Assembly (NCBI GenBank): GCA_015655485.1
Contig: JAATEZ010000369.1
Span: 1-10,618, forward strand
Length of the DNA stretch: 10,618 bases
Direction: 5' to 3'
Source of the DNA: Lactobacillales bacterium
GTDB lineage: Bacteria; Bacillota; Bacilli; Lactobacillales; Vagococcaceae
Within the stretch, counting starts at the first letter, position 1. Each line of letters opens with the position of its first letter. Under the pieces are notes generated by a model. The model was not told where the DNA came from. It saw only the letters and a list, made by a program, of their open reading frames with translations, and made no database searches. The position numbers were made by a program, and so were the translations under genes. This document shows, in pieces, positions 1 through 6,555 of the stretch.

Positions 1-318
1 AAAATATTCGGACCTGTGGCTGTCGTGATCAAATTCAAAACGATCGATGAAGTGATCGATTTGGCCAATGATTCTGAATACGGATTGGGCGGCGGTGTCT
101 GGACCCAAAACTTGAATACAGCGCTGAAAGTCGGGCGCGGGATCGAAACAGGACGAGTTTGGGTCAATACGTATAATCAAATTCCGGCAGGAGCACCATT
201 TGGCGGATATAAGAAATCAGGAATCGGACGCGAAACTTATAAGTCTATGCTTGAAGCATATTCTCAAACAAAAAATATTTATATCGATACCAACGAAAAC
301 GGATCTGGTTTTTATTGA
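1..318 (+). CDS. NAD(P)-dependent aldehyde dehydrogenase, C-terminal 105 residues (5' end outside window)
   Basis: The reading frame is open from the first base, so this is the 3' end of a longer gene and not a 100-residue protein starting at the internal GTG at 16. It opens with KIFGPV, the cofactor-side motif of the aldehyde dehydrogenase superfamily, and contains the late motif APFGGYKKSGIGRE. The ending GRVWVNTYNQIPAG...YSQTKNIYI...GFY resembles the AldB/ExaC acetaldehyde dehydrogenase branch, which oxidises short aliphatic aldehydes to acids in the cytosol. The catalytic Cys and general-base Glu lie upstream, outside the window. In most family members the residue before IFGPV is the Glu that binds the nicotinamide ribose; here that codon is AAA (Lys). 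Family is certain; substrate is inference. Transcription is probably separate from pyrG, which has its own promoter. Confidence 0.93.
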   Translation, partial: KIFGPVAVVIKFKTIDEVIDLANDSEYGLGGGVWTQNLNTALKVGRGIETGRVWVNTYNQIPAGAPFGGYKKSGIGRETYKSMLEAYSQTKNIYIDTNENGSGFY

Positions 319-364
319 TCATAGCAGAGGAATCTTGCAAAGTTTCTTGATTTGAATCGATCAG

Positions 365-417
365 TTGGTCAATGAATAAAATTTTATCTTTTAAATTTGT
401 TTTAATCTCTTGACCAA
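365..417. repeat. Inverted repeat TTGGTCAA / TTGACCAA spanning the pyrG -35 element
   Basis: TTGGTCAA at 365-372 and its exact reverse complement TTGACCAA at 410-417 are separated by 37 AT-rich bases. The right arm contains the pyrG -35 hexamer. It could be a weak 3' hairpin of the aldehyde dehydrogenase transcript, since a T-rich stretch follows, or a binding site. An 8-base match at this distance may also be chance. Confidence 0.35.
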
Positions 418-438
418 TTTCATTTTTACTTGTATCAT
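410..438 (+). promoter_or_regulatory. pyrG promoter (sigma-A type)
   Basis: A -35 TTGACC (410-415), a 17-bp spacer and a -10 TATCAT (433-438) place the start seven bases further on, at the first G of GGGC (446-449). An initial GGGC is the start used by the CTP-regulated pyrG genes of Bacillus subtilis and Lactococcus lactis, which supports this promoter over other AT-rich candidates nearby. Confidence 0.75.
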
Positions 439-445
439 CTTAATT

Positions 446-530
446 GGGCACCTTTTAAAAAAGGTCAGAAGCAGAATCTGATTTATCAAGCTCCCTATTC
501 AGCATACGAATAGGGAGCTTTTCTTTTTTT
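446..530 (+). promoter_or_regulatory. pyrG leader: CTP-sensitive reiterative-transcription attenuator
   Basis: Seen: the predicted transcript starts GGGC, carries a small hairpin at once (ACCTTTT 450-456 with AAAAGGT 459-465) and ends in an intrinsic terminator whose 5' arm reads GCTCCCT (490-496). Known from B. subtilis and L. lactis pyrG: when CTP is low, polymerase stalls before the first C and adds extra G residues; the poly(G) 5' end then pairs with the C/U-rich 5' arm of the terminator, prevents termination and turns pyrG on. All sequence parts needed are present and correctly spaced, so this mechanism is inferred here. Confidence 0.75.
488..530 (+). terminator. Intrinsic terminator in the pyrG leader
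   Basis: A perfect 13-bp stem, 488-500 pairing with 508-520, with a 7-base loop, is followed by a T-rich tract to 530. It lies about 45 bases ahead of the pyrG start codon, so it acts as the attenuator and may also stop readthrough from the aldehyde dehydrogenase gene. Confidence 0.92.
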
Positions 531-575
531 ATTAGCGGACTCTACAATTAAAAGAAGAAGGAGTTTTTCAAAATT

Positions 576-2174
576 ATGACCAAGTATATTTTTGTAACAG
601 GCGGAGTGGTTTCTTCCATTGGAAAAGGGATCGTTGCAGCTTCATTAGGACGGCTTTTGAAAAATCGCGGCATCAAAGTGACGATCCAAAAGTTTGATCC
701 CTACATAAATGTTGATCCAGGAACGATGAGCCCATATCAACACGGAGAGGTTTTCGTAACCGATGACGGAGCAGAAACAGACTTGGATCTAGGACATTAT
801 GAAAGATTTATTGACATTAACTTGAACCGTTATTCGAACGTTACGACGGGAAAAATTTATTCGGAAGTTTTACGAAAAGAACGCAAGGGAGAGTATTTAG
901 GCGCGACTGTTCAGGTGATCCCGCATATCACAAATGAGATCAAGGATAAAATCATGCGTGCGGCAAAAATCACGGATGCTGATGTGATTATTACTGAAGT
1001 CGGCGGAACAGTCGGAGATATTGAATCATTGCCTTTTTTAGAAGCTTTGCGTCAAATGAAAGCCGATGTCGGTTCTGAAAATGTGATGTATATTCATACA
1101 ACATTGATTCCTTACTTAAAAGCTGCCGGAGAGATGAAGACAAAACCTACCCAGCACAGTGTAAAAGAACTGCGCGGTTTAGGGATCCAGCCTAATATTT
1201 TAGTCGTTCGTACTGAAAAGGCAATCTCGCAAGGAATGAAAAATAAATTAGCTCTTTTCTGCGATGTTTCTACCGAATCGGTGATCGAATCCCGGGATGT
1301 TGAAACTTTATATTCGATCCCGCTGGCTTTGCAGGCCCAAAATATGGATCAGATCGTCTGTGACCATTTAAAAATATCAGCACCTAAAGCCGATATGACA
1401 GAGTGGGTCAAGTTGGAAGAGAAAGTCCTGAGTTTAAAAAAGACAACGAGGATCGCGCTTGTAGGAAAGTATGTTGAATTGCCGGATGCCTATTTATCTG
1501 TAGTAGAAGCTTTGAAACATGCTGGTTATGTCTATGATTCAGATATTCAAATCGATTGGATAAATTCTGAGAGTGTCACTCCGGAAAATGCTGCTGATAT
1601 CTTACGAGATGCAGCCGGTATTTTAGTTCCTGGCGGTTTTGGCGATCGCGGTCTGGAAGGGAAAATTGAAGCGGCGCGTTATGCCAGAGAAAATAACATA
1701 CCGTTTCTGGGCATTTGCCTTGGTATGCAGATGGCCTGTGTTGAATTTGCCCGAAATGTGGTCAAATTGGAAAATGCTGGTTCAGCGGAGAATAATCCCG
1801 ATATTACAAACAATATCATTGATTTAATGCCTGATCAGGAAAATATTGAAAATATGGGGGGAACTTTACGTTTAGGTTTATACCCATGTAAATTAAAAAC
1901 AGGATCTGTTGCTGCTAAAGCTTATGATAATGCGGAAATCGTTCAAGAACGTCATCGTCACCGCTATGAATTCAATAATGAATATCGTCAAGTTTTAGAG
2001 GATTATGGTTTAGTTTTTTCTGGAGTGTCGCCGGACAATCGTTTGGTAGAAATCGTAGAATTGTCTGAACATAAGTTTTTCGTTGGTTGTCAATTCCATC
2101 CGGAACTTGTTTCTCGACCAACCAAACCGCAAAAATTATTTAAAGCCTTCATTGGCGCCTCTTTAGAAGACTAA
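576..2174 (+). CDS. pyrG: CTP synthase (glutamine-hydrolysing)
   Basis: Makes CTP from UTP, ATP and glutamine, the last step of de novo pyrimidine nucleotide synthesis, in the cytosol. The 532-residue length fits the family (E. coli enzyme 545). The N-terminal amidoligase domain (about 1-270) has the P-loop region GGVVSSIGKGI (9-19), KFDPYINVDPGTMSP (39-53) and the EVGGTVGDIE segment (141-150). The C-terminal class I glutamine amidotransferase domain (about 290-530) has the oxyanion region GGFGDRG (353-359), nucleophile Cys381 in GICLGMQ, and the His508/Glu510 pair in FHPE, so the catalytic triad is intact. The ATG at 576 has AAGGAG at 558-563, a rather long 12-base spacing; no better start exists. 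Expression is predicted to be controlled by CTP through the leader attenuator. In many Firmicutes rpoE precedes pyrG; here an aldehyde dehydrogenase does. Confidence 0.99.
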   Translation: MTKYIFVTGGVVSSIGKGIVAASLGRLLKNRGIKVTIQKFDPYINVDPGTMSPYQHGEVFVTDDGAETDLDLGHYERFIDINLNRYSNVTTGKIYSEVLRKERKGEYLGATVQVIPHITNEIKDKIMRAAKITDADVIITEVGGTVGDIESLPFLEALRQMKADVGSENVMYIHTTLIPYLKAAGEMKTKPTQHSVKELRGLGIQPNILVVRTEKAISQGMKNKLALFCDVSTESVIESRDVETLYSIPLALQAQNMDQIVCDHLKISAPKADMTEWVKLEEKVLSLKKTTRIALVGKYVELPDAYLSVVEALKHAGYVYDSDIQIDWINSESVTPENAADILRDAAGILVPGGFGDRGLEGKIEAARYARENNIPFLGICLGMQMACVEFARNVVKLENAGSAENNPDITNNIIDLMPDQENIENMGGTLRLGLYPCKLKTGSVAAKAYDNAEIVQERHRHRYEFNNEYRQVLEDYGLVFSGVSPDNRLVEIVELSEHKFFVGCQFHPELVSRPTKPQKLFKAFIGASLED

Positions 2175-2400
2175 GAAAAGCTGAATGAACTGCTTCAGCT
2201 TGTGAGCAAAATGCTGATTCGTCCCAAAATTTATTTTGGCACTAGATAATAAAGACGAAACGGACATCGAAGAGCTTTTTAAAATATCAAAAAATTGTAG
2301 TAGAAGAGTTCATGAGAATCGTTTCTTGATTCTCTTGAGCTATATCTTTTTGCCGAAAAGGTCTGCTTCATGAAGCTGGATCATTAGAAAAGCTGAATGA
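2174..2400 (+). repeat. 15-nt direct repeat AGAAAAGCTGAATGA
   Basis: AGAAAAGCTGAATGA occurs at 2174-2188, starting on the last base of the pyrG stop codon, and again at 2386-2400. The first copy lies inside a hairpin closed by TTCAGCTT; the second has lost that partner. The two copies lie 212 bases apart, start to start, and suggest duplication or a decayed intergenic element. Confidence 0.5.
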
Positions 2401-2622
2401 GTTTGTTCGACTCAGAAGAAAATAAGAAAGCAGCAGCTGTTTTGATTGATTATTCCCTTTCGCCTGGAAAAATAAAAACACACACGCAGTCTGAACAGTT
2501 TTTTTATGTTGATCAAAAAGTGTTTTCATGAAAAAAGCTTAAGTTGTTTGAAAATTATTGTGAAATTTTTTTCAAATTTTTTTACCTTTTACTGAATTAA
2601 GGTAGAAAAGAGTCGGGAAGTT
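2175..2622. other. Gene-free AT-rich spacer between pyrG and fba
   Basis: No coding frame with a ribosome binding site is visible in the roughly 450 bases before the fba promoter. It holds several short hairpins: AAGCTGAA/TTCAGCTT (2178-2185 and 2194-2201), CCAAAA/TTTTGG (2224-2229 and 2234-2239), a 13-bp stem at 2308-2340, and the 12-base palindrome GCTTCATGAAGC (2365-2376). A 15-nt direct repeat is also present. In other Firmicutes more genes often sit between pyrG and fba, so this may be the remnant of lost genes or of a small repeat element. I cannot name such an element. Confidence 0.6.
2308..2351 (+). terminator. Possible weak terminator of pyrG
   Basis: A 13-position stem, 2308-2320 against 2328-2340, has one mismatch, one G-U pair and a 7-base loop. 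It is followed by an imperfect U-rich tail (TATATCTTTTT). It is the best terminator candidate downstream of pyrG but lies over 130 bases beyond the stop codon and its tail is interrupted. Confidence 0.4.
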
Positions 2623-2631
2623 TGTTAGAAT
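2623..2631 (+). promoter_or_regulatory. fba promoter, extended -10 type
   Basis: TG at 2623-2624, one base, then TAGAAT (2626-2631) forms an extended -10. No good -35 lies 16-18 bases upstream, as is common for extended -10 promoters. Transcription would start near 2638, giving a leader of about 57 bases with a small hairpin (2642-2649 against 2653-2659). Confidence 0.55.
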
Positions 2632-2694
2632 AGAAGCGTTGGTTGAAGTTGGACTTAACAAAAATGATTTCTATTAAATAGGAGGAATTTGATT

Positions 2695-3561
2695 ATGGCT
2701 TTAGTATCAGCTGAAAAAATGTTAAAAGAAGCACGTGCAGGAAAGTATGGAGTAGGAGCTTTCAACACGAATAATTTAGAATGGACCCAAGCAATCTTAA
2801 AGGGTGCACAAGCGATGAACGCGCCAGTTATTATCCAAACTTCTATGGGAGCTGCAAAATACATGGGAGGATATAAAGTTTGTTACGATTTAGTAAAAGA
2901 CTTGATCGATTCTCTAGGTATTACAGTTCCAGTAGCTTTACATTTAGATCATGGAGCATATGAAGATGCTTTACAATGTATTGAAGTTGGTTATACTTCA
3001 GTTATGTTTGACGGATCCCATCTGCCATTTTCTGAAAATCTTGAAAAGGCCAAAGATGTTGTAGCTAAAGCTCACGCAAAAGGTGTTTCTGTAGAGTGTG
3101 AGGTAGGCAGCATTGGTGGAGAAGAAGACGGAATTATCGGAGCAGGCGAGTTAGCTGATCCAAAAGAATGCAAGATCATTGCCGATCTGGGAATTGATTT
3201 CTTAGCAGCTGGTATTGGTAACATTCACGGAGCTTATCCAGCAAACTGGACAGGCTTAAGTTTTGAAACTCTGGGAGCTATTGCTGATATTACTGACGGT
3301 ATTCCGCTTGTGCTGCACGGCGGATCAGGAATTCCATTGGATCAAGTTCAAAAAGCAATTTCTCTGGGTGTTTCTAAAATCAATGTGAATACTGAATGTC
3401 AAGAAGTATTTGCAGCAGCCACTCGTAAATATATCGAAGAAGGCAAAGATCTTAAAGGTAAGGGCTTTGACCCTCGTAAGCTGCTAGCTCCAGGAACTAC
3501 AGCAGTGACTGAACTGGTCAAAGAAAGAATCGGCTGGTTTGGTTCTGAAGGAAAAGCGTAA
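2695..3561 (+). CDS. fba: Fructose-1,6-bisphosphate aldolase, class II
   Basis: Cleaves fructose 1,6-bisphosphate into glyceraldehyde 3-phosphate and dihydroxyacetone phosphate in glycolysis, with the reverse step in gluconeogenesis; cytosolic and zinc-dependent. The 288-residue protein is a TIM barrel of the FbaA/GatY family: HLDHG (83-87) gives catalytic Asp85 and zinc ligand His86, GNIHGAY contains His178, LHGGSG contains His208 and the phosphate loop, and KINVNTE (228-234) completes the phosphate site. The ATG at 2695 was chosen over an in-frame TTG at 2689 because AGGAGG (2680-2685) is nine bases before the ATG and the family begins MALVS. Codons are biased toward A/T-ending forms typical of highly expressed genes. 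It has its own promoter and terminator, so it is probably transcribed alone. Confidence 0.99.
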   Translation: MALVSAEKMLKEARAGKYGVGAFNTNNLEWTQAILKGAQAMNAPVIIQTSMGAAKYMGGYKVCYDLVKDLIDSLGITVPVALHLDHGAYEDALQCIEVGYTSVMFDGSHLPFSENLEKAKDVVAKAHAKGVSVECEVGSIGGEEDGIIGAGELADPKECKIIADLGIDFLAAGIGNIHGAYPANWTGLSFETLGAIADITDGIPLVLHGGSGIPLDQVQKAISLGVSKINVNTECQEVFAAATRKYIEEGKDLKGKGFDPRKLLAPGTTAVTELVKERIGWFGSEGKA

Positions 3562-3612
3562 ATCTGGTAAAAAAATAAAATATTATGGGGTCTCCAAACA
3601 ACCTCAAAATTT

Positions 3613-3661
3613 AAAAAGTTGCCAAATCAAGATGAGTCGTGCTTGATTTGACAATTTTTTT
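3613..3661 (+). terminator. Intrinsic terminator of fba
   Basis: CAAATCAAG (3623-3631) pairs with CTTGATTTG (3642-3650). After one mismatch the stem continues with TTG/CAA and an A-tract opposite a seven-base T-run ending at 3661. The A-tract on the other side gives some bidirectional potential. Confidence 0.9.
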
Positions 3662-3758
3662 ATAGAAAATATAAACTCATCTGAATTGGCACTAAAACAA
3701 GGAATTTTAAAAGTTTTGTTCAATCTTTTTTCGAATAAAAGATGAGGCTTTTTAATCA
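3662..3758. other. AT-rich spacer between the fba terminator and the murA promoter region
   Basis: No coding frame is seen. The only structure is a loose inverted pair CTCATCT (3676-3682) and AGATGAG (3740-3746), the second followed by GCTTTTT, which could be a far-spaced terminator or chance. The nine bases TTGGCACTA (3686-3694) also occur at 2236-2244 in the pyrG-fba spacer. Confidence 0.4.
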
Positions 3759-3777
3759 TGTTAAAATATGGTAAAAT
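3759..3777 (+). promoter_or_regulatory. Tandem extended -10 elements upstream of murA-rho
   Basis: Two extended -10 boxes sit exactly 10 bp apart: TG-T-TAAAAT (3759-3767) and TG-G-TAAAAT (3769-3777). Neither has a good -35. Transcription would start near 3774 or 3784, leaving a 5' leader of over 100 bases before murA. A weaker alternative is TTGATA (3812-3817) with TAAACA (3834-3839). Confidence 0.5.
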
Positions 3778-3844
3778 ATTCATAGTGGTTTTTACTCATA
3801 AAATCATCTTTTTGATAAGTACATATAAATCAATAAACAAGAAC

Positions 3845-3868
3845 AGCTGCTGAATAAGCAGCTTTTTT
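3845..3868 (+). terminator. Terminator-like hairpin immediately ahead of the murA ribosome binding site
   Basis: AGCTGCT (3845-3851) pairs perfectly with AGCAGCT (3857-3863) around the loop GAATA. The last T of the stem begins a six-base T-run ending at 3868. Only ten bases separate it from the ribosome binding site, too little for another promoter, so murA transcripts from 3759-3777 must pass through it. That makes it a candidate attenuator or partial terminator. No upstream sequence complementary to the 5' arm is obvious. Confidence 0.7.
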
Positions 3869-3890
3869 ACAGAAATCAGTGAGGAAAAAA

Positions 3891-5177
3891 ATGAAAAAAA
3901 TTAAAATAAATGGCGGTAATGCTTTGAAAGGCGAGGTCACTGTCAGCGGAGCCAAAAACAGTGCGGTCGCATTGATCCCTGCAGCGATACTTGCAGATTC
4001 TCCTGTCACTCTTGAGGGAGTTCCGGATATCAATGATGTTTATTCTCTCATGGAAATACTCGAAATCATGGGTGTCAAAGTCACTTTCGCAAATAATCAA
4101 ATGACGATCGATCCGACAGAGATGGTCTCGATTCCTATGCCGACGGGTAAAATCAACAGCCTTAGAGCATCTTATTATTTCATGGGTGCTTTGCTGGGAA
4201 AATTCGGCGAAGGAGTCGTAGGCTTGCCGGGTGGCTGTTATCTGGGTCCAAGACCAATTGATTTACACATCAAAGGATTTGAAGCTCTAGGTGCCCTCGT
4301 GACGAATGAGCATGGAGCGGTATATCTTCGAACAGATGCGGATGGTTTGCAGGGGACGCGTGTTTTCATGGATATGGTCTCGATTGGAGCAACGATCAAT
4401 GTCATGCTGGCGGCCGTAAAGGCCAAGGGACGGACGATCATTGAAAATGCGGCCCGCGAGCCGGAAATCATTGATGTCGCTACATTATTAAATAATATGG
4501 GAGCTGTGATCCGCGGTGCCGGAACGAATGAGATCCGGATCGATGGAGTCGATGAGCTGCATGGCTGCCGTCATTCGATTATTCCTGATCGCATTGAGGC
4601 AGGCACTTATTTAGCGATGGCTGCTGCAGTCGGTGAGGGTGTGATAGTTAAAAACGTCATTTACGAACATTTGGAAAGTTTTATCGCTAAACTGGATGAG
4701 ATGGGGGTCGATATGAGGATCTCCGAGGATTCTATCGAAATCCGACCAGTCGAAAAATTGAAAATGATCAACATTAAAACGTATCCTTATCCAGGTTTTG
4801 CGACAGATCTGCAGCAGCCGATCACTCCTTTGCTTTTAAAAGCTCATGGTCAAGGAGAAGTCATTGATACGATCTATCAGCAGAGGGTCAACCATATTCC
4901 TGAGTTGATCCGCATGGGGGCTTGTGCAAGGATAGAAGGACAAAAGATATTACTTGGCGGGCCTTGCCAGCTGACAGGGACTGAGGTAGAAGCCAGCGAT
5001 CTGAGAGCGGGTGCTTGTTTGATTTTAGCTGGTCTGATGGCTAAAGGTACAACAACGATTTCTAATGTAGAATATATTTTAAGAGGATACGACCATATTA
5101 TCGAAAAATTGACTCATTTAGGAGCGGATATAAAAATGATTGAAATGGCAGAAGCAGAAGAGGTGAAGGAAAACTAA
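3891..5177 (+). CDS. murA: UDP-N-acetylglucosamine 1-carboxyvinyltransferase (MurAB/MurZ position)
   Basis: Transfers enolpyruvate from phosphoenolpyruvate to UDP-GlcNAc, the first committed step of peptidoglycan precursor synthesis, in the cytosol. The 428-residue EPSP-synthase-fold protein has Lys22 and Asn23 in SGAKNS, Arg92 in LRASYY, catalytic Cys116 in the loop GGCYLGPRP, Asp306 in ATDLQQP, and Arg398 near the end. Cys rather than Asp at 116 predicts the normal fosfomycin-sensitive chemistry. Many Firmicutes carry two paralogues; a position just before rho fits the one called murAB, murZ or murA2, though which name applies is inferred from gene order. The ATG at 3891 was preferred over a GTG at 3879 because AGTGAGG (3878-3884) is correctly spaced for it. 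It overlaps rho by one base, so the two are co-transcribed and probably translationally coupled. Confidence 0.97.
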   Translation: MKKIKINGGNALKGEVTVSGAKNSAVALIPAAILADSPVTLEGVPDINDVYSLMEILEIMGVKVTFANNQMTIDPTEMVSIPMPTGKINSLRASYYFMGALLGKFGEGVVGLPGGCYLGPRPIDLHIKGFEALGALVTNEHGAVYLRTDADGLQGTRVFMDMVSIGATINVMLAAVKAKGRTIIENAAREPEIIDVATLLNNMGAVIRGAGTNEIRIDGVDELHGCRHSIIPDRIEAGTYLAMAAAVGEGVIVKNVIYEHLESFIAKLDEMGVDMRISEDSIEIRPVEKLKMINIKTYPYPGFATDLQQPITPLLLKAHGQGEVIDTIYQQRVNHIPELIRMGACARIEGQKILLGGPCQLTGTEVEASDLRAGACLILAGLMAKGTTTISNVEYILRGYDHIIEKLTHLGADIKMIEMAEAEEVKEN

Positions 5178-6472
5178 TGAGCGATTATTTAACAATGGCA
5201 GAACTAGAGAATAAAACGTTAAAAGAAATCTATACTTATGCGAAAGATTTTAAAATACCTTATTATAGTCAAATGAACAAAAAAGAATTATCTTTAGCAG
5301 TTATTCGGGCTCAGGCTGAAAAACAGGGATTTTTCCTGATGGAGGGTGTATTAGATATTGTTTCTTCAGATGGATTTGGTTTTTTACGACCGATAAACTA
5401 TACTCCAAGTAAAGAAGATATTTATATTTCCACTTCTCAGATCCGGCGTTTTGGTTTGCGTAATGGCGATAAGGTCAGCGGCAAAGCGCGTCCTCCCAAA
5501 GAATCAGAACGTTATTACGGCTTGATGCATGTTGAAAGTGTCAACGGGAAAAATCCCGAAGAAGCGAAAGAACGACCACATTTTCCAGCCTTAACACCGC
5601 TTTACCCCAATCGTCAAATCAAATTAGAAACAACTTCAGGAAGACTTGCTACCAGAATGCTTGATATATTTGCTCCAGTCGGTTTTGGCCAAAGAGGTTT
5701 GATCTTAGCCCCTCCCAAAGCCGGAAAGACGACTGTGCTGAAAGAAATTGCCAACGGTATCACTGAAAATTATCCAGAGGTCGAGTTGATTATTTTATTG
5801 ATAGATGAACGGCCTGAGGAAGTAACAGATATTGAACGCAGCGTCAAAGGCGATGTCGTGTCGTCCACTTTCGATTTGCAGCCAGAAAATCATACACGCG
5901 TCTCTGAATTGGTTTTAGAACGTGCGATGCGCTTAGTTGAGGATAAACGCGATGTCGTGATTTTAATGGACAGTATCACGCGTCTGGCCAGAGCCTATAA
6001 TTTAGTGATACCGCCGAGCGGACGGACTTTAAGCGGAGGGATCGATCCGGCTGCTTTTTATCGTCCTAAAAAATTCTTTGGAGCTGCCCGTAATATCGAA
6101 GAGGGCGGCAGTTTAACTATTTTAGCCACGGCATTGGTAGATACCGGGAGCCGAATGGATGATGTGATCTATGAAGAATTCAAGGGAACAGGAAATATGG
6201 AAGTCCATCTTTCGCGAGACCTGTCTGAACGACGAATTTTTCCGGCTATTGATATCAAGAAATCCGGTACCAGAAAAGAAGAACTTCTAATGGCACCGAA
6301 ACATCTGGAAGAGATCTGGAAATTGCGGCACAATATGGTAGGAGATTCGATCGAATATACGGATCAATTACAGAAAATATTGCGGAAAACAAAAGATAAT
6401 GTTGAATTTTTTGAAGTATTCAAAGATGTGACCTTTAACAAAGGTTCTAATAGAAAGAATTTAAAAAAATAA
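5177..6472 (+). CDS. rho: Transcription termination factor Rho
   Basis: ATP-dependent hexameric RNA translocase that releases untranslated transcripts from RNA polymerase. The 431-residue protein has an N-terminal helical domain (about 5-48), an RNA-binding cold-shock-like domain (about 54-125, with GFGFLRP at 66-72), and a RecA-type ATPase: Walker A APPKAGKTT (178-186), catalytic Glu211 in LLIDERPEE, Walker B ILMDS (262-266), Q-loop TLSGGID (284-290), R-loop GTGNMEVHL (337-345), and a likely arginine finger Arg366 in RKEELL. There is no extra insertion between domains, so it has the compact form rather than the long actinobacterial one. The start ATG shares its A with the murA stop codon (TAATG), with GAAGGA at 5165-5170. 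No terminator follows directly; the rpmE2 promoter begins right after its stop. Confidence 0.99.
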   Translation: MSDYLTMAELENKTLKEIYTYAKDFKIPYYSQMNKKELSLAVIRAQAEKQGFFLMEGVLDIVSSDGFGFLRPINYTPSKEDIYISTSQIRRFGLRNGDKVSGKARPPKESERYYGLMHVESVNGKNPEEAKERPHFPALTPLYPNRQIKLETTSGRLATRMLDIFAPVGFGQRGLILAPPKAGKTTVLKEIANGITENYPEVELIILLIDERPEEVTDIERSVKGDVVSSTFDLQPENHTRVSELVLERAMRLVEDKRDVVILMDSITRLARAYNLVIPPSGRTLSGGIDPAAFYRPKKFFGAARNIEEGGSLTILATALVDTGSRMDDVIYEEFKGTGNMEVHLSRDLSERRIFPAIDIKKSGTRKEELLMAPKHLEEIWKLRHNMVGDSIEYTDQLQKILRKTKDNVEFFEVFKDVTFNKGSNRKNLKK

Positions 6473-6501
6473 TTGCACATCTTTTCGTTTCATGCTAAGA
6501 T
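6473..6501 (+). promoter_or_regulatory. rpmE2 promoter
   Basis: A -35 TTGCAC (6473-6478) is followed by a 17-bp spacer and TG-C-TAAGAT, with the -10 hexamer at 6496-6501. The -35 begins at the base after the rho stop codon. Transcription is expected near 6508, with a leader of about 64 bases, so rpmE2 can be expressed apart from murA-rho. Confidence 0.8.
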
Positions 6502-6530
6502 GTTAACGTTGCATTGTTTATGAAAAATAA

Positions 6531-6555
6531 CTCTGGTTCAGCAGATGGCCCAGGG
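6531..6555 (+). promoter_or_regulatory. Hairpin in the rpmE2 leader abutting the ribosome binding site
   Basis: CTCTGG (6531-6536) can pair with CCAGGG (6550-6555), with one G-U pair and a 13-base loop. The stem ends one base before AAAGGAG. Leaders of L31 genes in several phyla are known or proposed to carry autoregulatory structures, so this may control translation. I cannot match it to a specific RNA family. Confidence 0.4.

Noticed and set aside
1639..1827. 62-codon plus-strand frame inside pyrG
   Set aside because: It lies in another frame of a fully conserved pyrG region, has no ribosome binding site or recognisable protein, and is a shadow frame.
2175..2622. Insertion sequence or CRISPR array in the long pyrG-fba spacer
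   Set aside because: No transposase fragment, no terminal inverted repeats with target duplication, and only two copies of the 15-nt repeat at irregular positions.
3676..3755. Small RNA or second terminator formed by CTCATCT/AGATGAG
   Set aside because: The arms are seven bases and 57 bases apart with an AT-rich loop and no promoter; too weak to call.
3830..4100. Minus-strand frames over the start of murA
   Set aside because: They are antisense to conserved murA codons, mutually overlapping and without a plausible start signal.
4238..4471. 77-codon minus-strand frame inside murA
   Set aside because: Antisense shadow of the MurA catalytic loop region.
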